A stretch of 50,394 nt of DNA. Origin: Anaerolineae bacterium (GTDB lineage Bacteria; Chloroflexota; Anaerolineae; Promineifilales; Promineifilaceae). The DNA is taken from contig JANQGC010000342.1 in assembly GCA_028277515.1 (NCBI GenBank), forward strand, positions 1 to 50,394. Direction: 5' to 3'. Made by a program: the position numbers and the translations under genes. Position 1 is the stretch's first letter, and each line of letters opens with the position of its first letter. Under the pieces are notes generated by a model. The model had not been told where the DNA came from. It was given only the letters and a program-made list of their open reading frames with translations, and ran no database searches. Of the stretch, positions 1-6,599 are shown piece after piece.

Positions 1-884
1 TTCAAGCGTACGGTGACCGGGTGGCGCGTTTTGGTGGCCATGAAGGTTTCTTTGCGTGTGTATTCCATCTTGACCGGCCGTCCTGTTTGGCGGGCCAGCA
101 AGGCGCAGACAAATTCATGCTGATAGAGATCTTGTTTGGAGCCGAAACCACCGCCCATATGCTCAACGATGACCTGGATTTTGTGCATGGGGATGTCTAG
201 CACTTCACTCATGATGCGGCGCACGGAAAAAGGACCCTGGGTGGAACTCCAAACGGTCAGCTTGCCATTGTGATCAAACCGGCAAACACAGACGTTCGGT
301 TCCATATAAGCATGGGCGGGGCGACCCGTGGTGTAGGTGTGTTCCACGATATAATCGGCCGCCTGGAAACCGGCCTGCACATCACCTCTCTCGACGATGA
401 TCGGATCGACCACCAGGTTGTTGTCCGTACCATGAATCTTGTGCGTTGCATCCTGTGATGCCTGGTCTACGTCCAGGACCAGGGGCAGGATTTCATATTC
501 GATATCGATCAAATCCAGGGCTTCTTCAGCTATCTCTTCAGACACGGCGGCTATAGCGGCGATGCCGTCTCCTACGAAGCAGGCCACGCCGGTCAAGATC
601 TGCTGGTCGCGGGCCAATGAATCGGAACGGGGAACCGGCAGGCCGAAATGTTTGCTCTGAGGCACATCCTGATAGGTCAATATGGCCTTGACGCCGGCCA
701 GGGATTGCGCTTTGCCGGTGTCGATGTTGACGACGCGGGCATGGGCATGCGGGCTGCGTTTGATACGGCCGTATAGCATGCCCGGAAAGTTGTAGTCTGC
801 GCCATACATCGCCGCGCCGGTTACTTTTTCGATGCCGTCTACTTTGACCGGGCTTTCGCCGACGATGGCATATGCTTTTTTCAT
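1..884 (-). CDS. Xanthine dehydrogenase/CO dehydrogenase-type molybdenum subunit, N-terminal part (cut by left edge)
   Basis: This is the large molybdopterin-binding subunit of an XDH/CoxL-type hydroxylase; about 294 N-terminal residues are visible and the gene runs off the left edge. I translated it from the minus strand. It opens with the a/b-hammerhead domain (about residues 17-130, GESPVKVDGIEKVTG), followed by the first molybdopterin-binding domain with STQGPF (Gln about 216) and the MGGGFGSK loop (about 243-250), both family hallmarks around the cofactor. The active-site loop that would separate XDH from CO dehydrogenase lies outside the window, so the substrate is open. The ATG at 884 follows AGGAG about 12 nt upstream. 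It is the last visible gene of a minus-strand block with the 2Fe-2S and FAD subunits; an inverted repeat lies in the 55-bp gap before it. Confidence 0.9.
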   Translation of the reverse strand, partial: MKKAYAIVGESPVKVDGIEKVTGAAMYGADYNFPGMLYGRIKRSPHAHARVVNIDTGKAQSLAGVKAILTYQDVPQSKHFGLPVPRSDSLARDQQILTGVACFVGDGIAAIAAVSEEIAEEALDLIDIEYEILPLVLDVDQASQDATHKIHGTDNNLVVDPIIVERGDVQAGFQAADYIVEHTYTTGRPAHAYMEPNVCVCRFDHNGKLTVWSSTQGPFSVRRIMSEVLDIPMHKIQVIVEHMGGGFGSKQDLYQHEFVCALLARQTGRPVKMEYTRKETFMATKTRHPVTVRL

Positions 885-906
885 CTTCTTCGCGTTTCTC
901 CTGCCG

Positions 907-937
907 GGTGACAGTCACTTTTATAGTGACTGTCACC
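907..937. repeat. Dispersed inverted repeat, copy 1 (GTGACNGTCAC arms)
   Basis: A 13-bp perfect inverted repeat, arms 907-919 and 925-937 with a 5-nt loop. Each arm contains GTGACAGTCAC or its complement, itself an odd palindrome. It lies between the 2Fe-2S subunit stop and the molybdenum subunit start. Related copies are at 13708, 35776 and 50083. Confidence 0.9.
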
Positions 938-939
938 TC

Positions 940-1404
940 TTATGCATGCATAATCGCTTCAATAATTTTGGCGAAACCGGTGCAGCGACAGATATTGCCG
1001 GCGATGGCAAAGCGGACCTCCGCTTCTGTCGGATCGGGGTTATCATCCAGCAGCGCCTTGGCAGCCATGATCATGCCCGGCGTGCAAAAGCCGCATTGGG
1101 CAGCCCCATATTTAAGGAAATTTTCTTGCAAAGGATGCAGTTCATAACCGTTCTCAGTTACCAGAGCCAACCCTTCAATCGTCTCGATTGTTGTACCTTG
1201 GGCTTCCACGCCTAAAACCAGGCAGGAATTCACCGGCTTACCGTCTATGATCACCGTACAAGCCCCACAGTCGCCAACGTCGCACCCTTTCTTGGCTCCG
1301 GTCAAACCGACGACATTTCTAAGAAGATCGAGCAGACTCCAATACGGCTCTACTGCCAATTCATATTGCTCCCCGTTGATGGTGGCTGCAACCAATTGCT
1401 TCAT
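940..1404 (-). CDS. 2Fe-2S ferredoxin-type subunit of xanthine/CO dehydrogenase-family enzyme
   Basis: A 154-residue small subunit carrying both iron-sulfur clusters of an XDH/CoxS-type enzyme, passing electrons from the molybdenum site to FAD. The N-terminal plant-type ferredoxin domain has the GCDVGDCGACT cysteine cluster plus a fourth Cys in VNSC. The C-terminal all-helical domain carries QCGFCTPG and NICRCTG, the second cluster. Length and motif order are normal for the family. A longer frame opens at a TTG (1428), but the ATG at 1404 is preceded by AGGAA with good spacing and gives the usual N-terminus, so I use it. It sits between the FAD subunit (305 bp upstream) and the molybdenum subunit (55 bp downstream), all on the minus strand. 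Confidence 0.95.
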   Translation of the reverse strand: MKQLVAATINGEQYELAVEPYWSLLDLLRNVVGLTGAKKGCDVGDCGACTVIIDGKPVNSCLVLGVEAQGTTIETIEGLALVTENGYELHPLQENFLKYGAAQCGFCTPGMIMAAKALLDDNPDPTEAEVRFAIAGNICRCTGFAKIIEAIMHA

Positions 1405-1570
1405 TCTCTCTATTCCTGAATCGCTCAATCCTTATTTCTAGTAACTCCACATCACAGGCTCTGTTCGATGAGTTAAGAACCTGTAAATGTCATCCCGAGA
1501 AATTCCACATCGCGAATGATGTTCTATGAGTGAATGACCTCTCACTAAAACCGTTGTCACTTTGCGGACT

Positions 1571-1706
1571 TGTAGAACAACCTTTCCAGGTTGTTTTAGC
1601 CGCAAGCTGGAAAGCTCGCGCTACAATGTCATTAGCAGAGAACCGAGGGATCTGGTTCTCGACCAGCTAAAGATTCCTCACTACGTTCGGAATGACGATT
1701 TGATAT
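1571..1706. repeat. Composite dispersed-repeat region in the gap between FAD and 2Fe-2S subunit genes
   Basis: The 305-bp gap 1405-1709 has no credible gene. Positions 1571-1626 hold a repeat shared, inverted, with 16608-16721: an AAGCTTTCCAGCTTGCG-type hairpin followed by a GAACAA...TTGTTCTAC hairpin. Positions 1627-1706 hold a second repeat-like block with a GAGAACC/GGTTCTC hairpin (1638-1644 and 1654-1660) ending in a CATTCCGAACG...GAGGAATC-type sequence when read on the minus strand. Repeat insertion probably separated two genes of one operon. Confidence 0.65.
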
Positions 1707-1709
1707 GAT

Positions 1710-2579
1710 TTACTCCTTAGCAGCCAAATCAAAGGCCCGCTTAATCGCCCGGCTGGCCAACACGCGAACCATCTCCCGCCGGTAGGCGGCGCTGCTGCGC
1801 ACATCGCTGATCGGCCGTGATTGGTTCATTGCTGCTTCGGCCGCTGCTTCAATCGTTTCCAATTCTCTATGTGAACCTCGCAATATCATCTCCGCTTCCA
1901 GAGCGCGAATGGGCGTGGGAGCCACAGCGCCAAGCACAATCCGTACCTGGTGGCATCGATCGTTTTCCAAAGTCAGGGTAATGGCGACGCCGGCGGTGGC
2001 TAATTCCATTGCCTGGCGACGGCCGTGTTTTATATACACGTTTCCTGTTCGAGGAGGAGGAGGGGGCACGGCGATCTCCACCAATATCTCGTCTCCGCCC
2101 ATTCGAGTTTGGCCCGGTCCAGTAAAGAAATCACCTATTGGCAGGGATCGTTCACCGTCGGGACCGAAAAGTTTGACCGTAGCGTCGCGGGCGATCAGGG
2201 GCGGCAAGGTGTCGGCTGATGGGGATGCATGGCAGATATTGCCGGCTACCGTGGCCCGGTTGCGAATCTGGATCGAGCCAAGTTCGCGGCAGGCCTGGGC
2301 CAAACCGGCATATTTTTCATTGACGATGGGATTTGTTTCCACCTCACGCACTGTGACGAGCGCGCCGATGGTCAAGCCCTGGACAGGATCAAAGTGCAGT
2401 GTATTTAGTCCGGCAAGCTTTTTGATATTAATCACGAAATCAGGGGTGCGTAGATGCTCCTTGATCTCTACCAATAAATCAGTGCCACCAGCTAAGATTG
2501 AGGCCTGAGAACCATATTGGCCTAACAATGACACGGCTTCATCGAGCGATTGAGGTTCAAAATATTGAAAACGTCTCAT
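1710..2579 (-). CDS. FAD-binding subunit of xanthine/CO dehydrogenase-family enzyme
   Basis: A 289-residue CoxM/XdhB-type medium subunit that binds FAD and hands electrons to the final acceptor. The N-terminal PCMH-type FAD domain shows AGGTDLLVEIK (first FAD loop) and the second motif TVAGNICHASPSAD, both typical; the C-terminal CO-dehydrogenase flavoprotein domain covers about residues 175-285. A longer frame reaches 2618, but the ATG at 2579 overlaps the stop of the GntR gene in an ATGA arrangement and begins MRRFQYFEP, the usual family N-terminus. Co-transcription with the regulator is therefore very likely. The electron acceptor and substrate cannot be read from the sequence. Confidence 0.93.
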   Translation of the reverse strand: MRRFQYFEPQSLDEAVSLLGQYGSQASILAGGTDLLVEIKEHLRTPDFVINIKKLAGLNTLHFDPVQGLTIGALVTVREVETNPIVNEKYAGLAQACRELGSIQIRNRATVAGNICHASPSADTLPPLIARDATVKLFGPDGERSLPIGDFFTGPGQTRMGGDEILVEIAVPPPPPRTGNVYIKHGRRQAMELATAGVAITLTLENDRCHQVRIVLGAVAPTPIRALEAEMILRGSHRELETIEAAAEAAMNQSRPISDVRSSAAYRREMVRVLASRAIKRAFDLAAKE

Positions 2580-3307
2580 GCTGTTTCCACTGAATTTTGA
2601 CCAATTTTGGTTTGCCAAAAATCTTTAACCCGCCTGGCGACGCTGTTCAAATGATCTTGCATCGCTGACCGTGCGGCCTGGCTGTCACCGGCGGCGATGG
2701 CGACAAAAATTTCACGATGCCCGCTGGTGATTTCCGGCAGGAGGGTGGGCACATTGCTGGAATCAAAACGCATATCGCGCAGGAGATCGACCAGGCTGTC
2801 CATCAGGGCGACGAGGATGGTGTTGCCGCTGGCGGCAATGATTTGGCGGTGGAATTCCACATCGGCCGTCGTTATTCCGGCGGCGTCTCCCTGGGCAATG
2901 TTGGTTTCTACCGTGCGCATCCAATATTTCATCTGCGCAATGTGGTGGGCATCGGCACGCCTGGCGGCCAGGGACGCAGCGGCCGTTTCGATGATCATTC
3001 GTGTCTCAAATAGTTCATCCAGTTTGTCCGGATCGGTGAGGATGTAGGGGACGAGGGAGGTCTGCAAGATACGCGAACCGGGATCTTTCACAAAAGTCCC
3101 TAATCCCTGGCGCACTTCCAGCAATCCCATAGCTTCCAGGCGACGGATGGCCTCGCGCACCGATGTACGGCCGACTTGCAGTTGTTTGCCGAGTTTTCGT
3201 TCGCTGGGGAGTTTGTCGCCGGGGGAGTAGCCATCATTACGTATCATTTGCAAGATACGCTCGGCCGTTTCTTCGGCAACTGTCTGCTTGTGGGTGGTGT
3301 TAAACAT
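2576..3307 (-). CDS. GntR-family (FadR subfamily) transcriptional regulator
   Basis: A 243-residue regulator. The N-terminal winged helix-turn-helix (about residues 8-75) has the GntR signature: GDKLPSERKLGKQLQVGRTSVREAIRRL is summarised here by its PSER and TSVREAIRRL segments. The C-terminal all-helical FCD ligand domain (about 95-225) has the expected metal-ligand-like residues in AEFHRQI-type and SGHREI segments (here DVEFHRQI and SGHREI). It is first in the minus-strand block and overlaps the FAD-subunit start by ATGA, so it probably controls the dehydrogenase operon and itself. A promoter and FadR-like operator lie just upstream (3331-3384). The effector is unknown; an organic acid would be usual for this subfamily. 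Confidence 0.92.
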   Translation of the reverse strand: MFNTTHKQTVAEETAERILQMIRNDGYSPGDKLPSERKLGKQLQVGRTSVREAIRRLEAMGLLEVRQGLGTFVKDPGSRILQTSLVPYILTDPDKLDELFETRMIIETAAASLAARRADAHHIAQMKYWMRTVETNIAQGDAAGITTADVEFHRQIIAASGNTILVALMDSLVDLLRDMRFDSSNVPTLLPEITSGHREIFVAIAAGDSQAARSAMQDHLNSVARRVKDFWQTKIGQNSVETA

Positions 3308-3330
3308 CCCGCTTCACGCAAACCTTTTAA

Positions 3331-3384
3331 CTGGTCAGACCTGTCAGACCAGGATATTTTATCATGGCCGGATGAATTAATCAA
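3331..3384 (-). promoter_or_regulatory. GntR promoter with FadR-like operator
   Basis: On the minus strand a -35 TTGATT (3379-3384) and -10 TAAAAT (3356-3361) are separated by 17 bp. Immediately downstream, 3331-3352 has outer arms CTGGTC/GACCAG and two overlapping near-matches to TGGTCNGACCA, the type of site bound by FadR-like GntR proteins. It covers the expected transcription start, 24 bp before the GntR ATG, which suggests autorepression. Confidence 0.6.
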
Positions 3385-3564
3385 TAGGAATTTTTTAGGA
3401 AAGGTAGGCTTTACTCAGGAAATCAGTCCAGGAGTTGTTTCGATTAGCAATTTTGGGAGATTTGTTGGCTATATTTGGTTAAGTTGCAGTATTATTTAGT
3501 ACAAAAAATATCCAATAATGGTTTTACACTGTAATAATTGTAATTCAAAAAAGGAAGCAAAGTT

Positions 3565-4134
3565 TTGATAAAGGAATGCCAGGTAGAATTTCCACGATTA
3601 GATGTAGAAAAACTAATCAAACGATATAAGAGCGAAAAGGCAAAAAATCGCTGGAGATCTATTTATCAAGATTTGCTAAATGATGCCGAACATTTAGCCG
3701 AACCGGCGGCGCTCTGTCAGGAATTTATCCTGGATGAGGTATCAGAGCTTCATGATTGGCTGCCGGTTCAGTCGACATCGGTGGTGCTGGGGGTTACGAC
3801 CCTTGGCCGGCCGTTGGATGATCATGTGAATGGATTGGTTAGTTCGGATTTGATTTCGGCCGTCATCCTTAATGAGATTACCCTGGCTATGATCAACGAA
3901 ATGACCCGCGGCCTGCATCGATCCATACGCAGCGAAACCTTGACCCGTGGCTTAAAGGCAGGGGCGCCCTACCGCCCGGGCGTCGGCCGCTGGCCTTTAT
4001 CTGCACAAGAAGTGGTATTTCAGCACATCCCCGCCCAGCAAATTGGCGTGACCCTGGACGAACATTTAGTGATGCGACCTATCAAGTCTACCAGTTTGAT
4101 CATTCCCGTCCTCGACAAAAGTAAAATTAAATAG
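3565..4134 (+). CDS. Stand-alone vitamin B12-dependent methionine synthase activation-domain protein
   Basis: A 189-residue protein resembling the C-terminal reactivation domain of MetH, which binds S-adenosylmethionine and supports reductive methylation of cob(II)alamin. Visible matches are RPGVGRWPLS (about 137-146), at the place of the RxxxGYPAxP AdoMet-binding loop, and IGVTLDEHLVMRP followed by KSTS (about 160-176), which corresponds to the LTESFAMxPxxSVSG segment. The usual MetH substrate domains are absent, so this is a stand-alone form like the Thermotoga protein TM0269. The start is TTG at 3565, with AAGGAAG 8 nt upstream, and no ATG fits better. No methionine synthase or corrinoid protein lies nearby, so the partner must be elsewhere. 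Confidence 0.75.
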   Translation: MIKECQVEFPRLDVEKLIKRYKSEKAKNRWRSIYQDLLNDAEHLAEPAALCQEFILDEVSELHDWLPVQSTSVVLGVTTLGRPLDDHVNGLVSSDLISAVILNEITLAMINEMTRGLHRSIRSETLTRGLKAGAPYRPGVGRWPLSAQEVVFQHIPAQQIGVTLDEHLVMRPIKSTSLIIPVLDKSKIK

Positions 4135-4263
4135 TCAGGGGTTCCTACCAATCCATACCGCGCGACCCCGCCCTTACCCTAATGCTCGAGGCATTGTAGG
4201 GCCGGCACTTTATCCTGTTCAGAGCATACACAAAAAGTAATTGCACCCCTGTTGCTTGTTTTC

Positions 4264-4323
4264 TTGACAATATTGAACCGGCTGTTTATAATAAAAACAG
4301 GTTTGTGTTGCAAACAGGTTTGT
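4264..4323 (+). promoter_or_regulatory. Strong sigma70-type promoter with repeated operator-like sites
   Basis: TTGACA (4264-4269) and TATAAT (4287-4292) are spaced by 17 bp, matching consensus at all twelve positions. Directly downstream AAACAGGTTTGT occurs twice (4295-4306 and 4312-4323), 17 bp apart, and GTTTG/CAAAC forms an inverted repeat between them. The sites would cover the transcription start, fitting repression by the winged-helix protein at 4999. Confidence 0.75.
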
Positions 4324-4342
4324 ATATTAATGGTGGAATATC

Positions 4343-5002
4343 ATGAATGATTCAATAGAAAGTCATCTAAACAAAGCAAAAAAACGTGCTTATTATCATT
4401 GGTATCAAGATGGGTTAGCCGAAATGGCATTGGGAATCTTTTTTCTATCCCTGGCGCTCCTTTTCTTTGCCGACGATTATTGGCCTGGTTTACCTATCAG
4501 CGCCTTTGGGCTTCCAATTCTCATTCTTGGGGGGATAATCATCTTTCGCCCGCTTTTATATCGCATTAAGGCTCGCATTACCTACCCCAAAATTGGTTTT
4601 GTCTCTTATAAACAACCCTCTTCAAACCGGCGTATGGTTTCAATTATTATTGGGTTTGGCGTTGGTTTTTTGGTTTCCTGGATTGTTGTACAACAGGTAG
4701 TCGCAGGCCAACCGGCAGCCGGTGAATTTGACTTTCTGACCTGGCTGCCCCTGGTCCAAGGGGTCGTCGTAGCCATTGCCCTAGGCTTGATCGGCTATCG
4801 AGCTGATCTGCGGCGCTATCTTTATCTGGCAGCTCTTTCCCTGATTGTTGGGCTGATACTTACACCGTTACCGTTAAGCCTGGAGGTTGCGACAGCTATC
4901 CATTATATGATTATGGGCGTGGCCATTTTCTTGTCCGGGCTGAAAACGTTTCGCTTATTTATGGGCAAAACCAGCAAGCAAGCGGGTGAAAGCACCCCAT
5001 GA
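4343..5002 (+). CDS. Multi-pass membrane protein of unknown function
   Basis: A 219-residue protein I cannot name. The first 25 residues are polar (NKAKKRAYYHWYQDGLAEM), followed by hydrophobic segments at about 28-45, 50-70, 98-118, 132-150, 158-175 and 185-205, so five or six membrane spans are likely. A basic loop lies between the second and third. The ATG at 4343 follows GGTGG, and the stop overlaps the start of the winged-helix regulator (ATGA at 4999-5002), so the two are translationally coupled. The strong promoter with operator-like repeats upstream makes this a small autoregulated unit. Membrane-protein/regulator pairs of this type are common, but no function can be assigned. Confidence 0.8.
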   Translation: MNDSIESHLNKAKKRAYYHWYQDGLAEMALGIFFLSLALLFFADDYWPGLPISAFGLPILILGGIIIFRPLLYRIKARITYPKIGFVSYKQPSSNRRMVSIIIGFGVGFLVSWIVVQQVVAGQPAAGEFDFLTWLPLVQGVVVAIALGLIGYRADLRRYLYLAALSLIVGLILTPLPLSLEVATAIHYMIMGVAIFLSGLKTFRLFMGKTSKQAGESTP

Positions 5003-5310
5003 GTGTCAATCTGAAGCATCTCACGCAATTAGATCCGCTCATCCACCAACCCAATCGCTTGCTGATTCTGACATTCCTTTATCCTATTGAGAGTGCGGAT
5101 TTTTTATATTTGCTGCAAGAGACCGGCCTCACAAAGGGAAATTTGTCAGCCCATATTTCTAAGCTGGAAGAAGCCGGCTATGTTGTTGTCCAAAAAACTT
5201 ATCGGGGAAAAACACCTTTAACGGTTTGTCAAATGACAGAGGATGGCCGGAAGGCATTCGATGCTTATCGCAGCCAGCTACAACGATTGGCGCTTGCGTT
5301 ACCCACGTAA
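4999..5310 (+). CDS. Winged-helix transcriptional regulator (MarR/ArsR-like, HTH_27 type)
   Basis: A 103-residue single-domain regulator. It begins with a helix containing HQPNRLLILTFLYP, then the helix-turn-helix (about 35-62) with ETGLTKGNLSAHISKLEEAG as recognition region, and a wing with YVVVQKTYRGKTPLTVC. Length and layout fit the small winged-helix proteins related to MarR/ArsR; no metal-binding cysteines suitable for an ArsR sensor are seen. It overlaps the membrane-protein gene by 4 bp and likely binds the AAACAGGTTTGT repeats over their common promoter. The ligand is unknown. Confidence 0.87.
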   Translation: MSVNLKHLTQLDPLIHQPNRLLILTFLYPIESADFLYLLQETGLTKGNLSAHISKLEEAGYVVVQKTYRGKTPLTVCQMTEDGRKAFDAYRSQLQRLALALPT

Positions 5311-5340
5311 GAATCACCTTAATTATCAGGTGCGGTAACG
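5297..5340. terminator. Bidirectional hairpin between convergent genes
   Basis: Nested inverted repeats CGTTACC/GGTAACG (5297-5303, 5334-5340) and CACCT/AGGTG (5315-5319, 5328-5332) sit between the convergent winged-helix and VWA genes and overlap both stop codons. No long T-run is present, so termination efficiency is uncertain. Confidence 0.5.
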
Positions 5341-6533
5341 ATGCCTTTTGTCGCTGCCCAGTAACCCAAATCGCGCTTTTCAAGGACGGCCGACATTAGC
5401 TCAGGAAATAGCTCGGGGGTGCAAGCGAAGGAGGGAACGTTCAGGTTCACAAGCTGCTGGGCCAGGTCACGGTTAAAGCGCGGAGTCCCCTTGTCATTGA
5501 GGGCCAGAAGGGTGACCACCTGCACACCATCACCCACCATCCCGGCGATGCGTTTGACCAGGTTCTCTTTGCTACCTGCTTCAAACAGGTCGGTAATCAG
5601 GACGAACACTGTCTCGCTGGGTCGGCTGACCAGGTTCTGGCAGTAGCCAACTGCCCGGTCGATATTGGTTCCACCACCCAAACGCATGCCAAAAATCATC
5701 TCTACCGGGTCATCCAGTTGGTCGCTGACATCAACGACCGAGGTATCAAAGAGGATCAGCTTTGTGGTTACAGCCGGGATGGTGGCTAGTACGGAGGCAT
5801 AGATACTGCCGTAAACAACGGAGGTCGCCATAGAACCGCTGGTGTCCAGGCAAATGATGATGTCTCGGAGAGATGACCGTTTACGGCCGTATCCTTCCAG
5901 GACTTCAGGAATAATGGTTTTATACTGCGGCTGGTAATGTTTCAGGTTGCGGTAAATAGTGCGCGACCAGTTGATCTCCTTAAAACGCGGCCGTCGTGTG
6001 CGTGTGGCCCGGTTCAGACTGCCTTTAATGGCCTGCTCCATGGGATAAGTCAATTTTTCCTTTAACTCTTCAACAACCTGGCGCACGACAGCGCGGGCTG
6101 TATCTTTTGTTTTTTGGGGCATCACTTTGCGCAGCGCCATTATATCGGCGACAAGGTTGACATCTGGTTCGATTTGGGCCAGCAGTTGTGGTTCTTCCAG
6201 CACCTGGCGCAGCTTAAGGCGCCTCAAAGCGTCACGCTGCAAGATACGCCCGACCGCTTCCGGAAAGTAGCCGCGGATGTCGCCCAGCCAGCGAGCGATA
6301 TCGAGGGCGGAATCACCCAGATCGCCGCCCTGACCATCTCCATAGAGGGTGTCCAGGGCCTGGTCCATCTGTTGCTCTTCCTGGGACAATCCTTCCTGGG
6401 GACTTTCCTGGCCGCCGGCTTCTCCCTGGTCTCCTTGAGCATCTTGGGACTCCTGCTCTTTGCCAAGTACCAGCCGCCAGCGACGGCCGCGTTCATCTTG
6501 GGCGTTAAAATATGGCGAATTAATTTGTTTCAT
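5319..6533 (-). CDS. VWA (CoxE-like) protein of the MoxR/DUF5682/DUF5691/SWIM cassette
   Basis: A 404-residue cytosolic protein. Residues about 20-70 are a Gln/Glu/Gly-rich, probably disordered linker. A helical region follows (about 70-215), then a von Willebrand A domain with the MIDAS motif DTSGSM (about 230-235), a downstream Thr in GGGTNID and the Asp in ITDLFE, the three metal-contact regions. Such proteins typically partner MoxR AAA+ ATPases in metal insertion or complex remodelling. It is the last gene of the five-gene minus-strand cassette, 55-66 bp after DUF5682. A TTG at 6545 would extend it by four residues, but ATG at 6533 is more likely. The target of the pair is unknown. Confidence 0.88.
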   Translation of the reverse strand: MKQINSPYFNAQDERGRRWRLVLGKEQESQDAQGDQGEAGGQESPQEGLSQEEQQMDQALDTLYGDGQGGDLGDSALDIARWLGDIRGYFPEAVGRILQRDALRRLKLRQVLEEPQLLAQIEPDVNLVADIMALRKVMPQKTKDTARAVVRQVVEELKEKLTYPMEQAIKGSLNRATRTRRPRFKEINWSRTIYRNLKHYQPQYKTIIPEVLEGYGRKRSSLRDIIICLDTSGSMATSVVYGSIYASVLATIPAVTTKLILFDTSVVDVSDQLDDPVEMIFGMRLGGGTNIDRAVGYCQNLVSRPSETVFVLITDLFEAGSKENLVKRIAGMVGDGVQVVTLLALNDKGTPRFNRDLAQQLVNLNVPSFACTPELFPELMSAVLEKRDLGYWAATKGIVTAPDN

Positions 6534-6599
6534 TGTTCTGTCCAATTAACCATTAAAAATTCAACCGTTCAACAATTCAACAATTAACCATTTCTTCTA

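Noticed and set aside
538..936. Minus-strand open frame beginning MTVTIKVTVT
   Set aside because: It is out of frame with the molybdenum subunit, and its start comes from the inverted repeat.
2025..2508. Plus-strand open frames over the FAD-subunit gene
   Set aside because: Shadows of a well-supported minus-strand gene; compositionally biased and without motifs.
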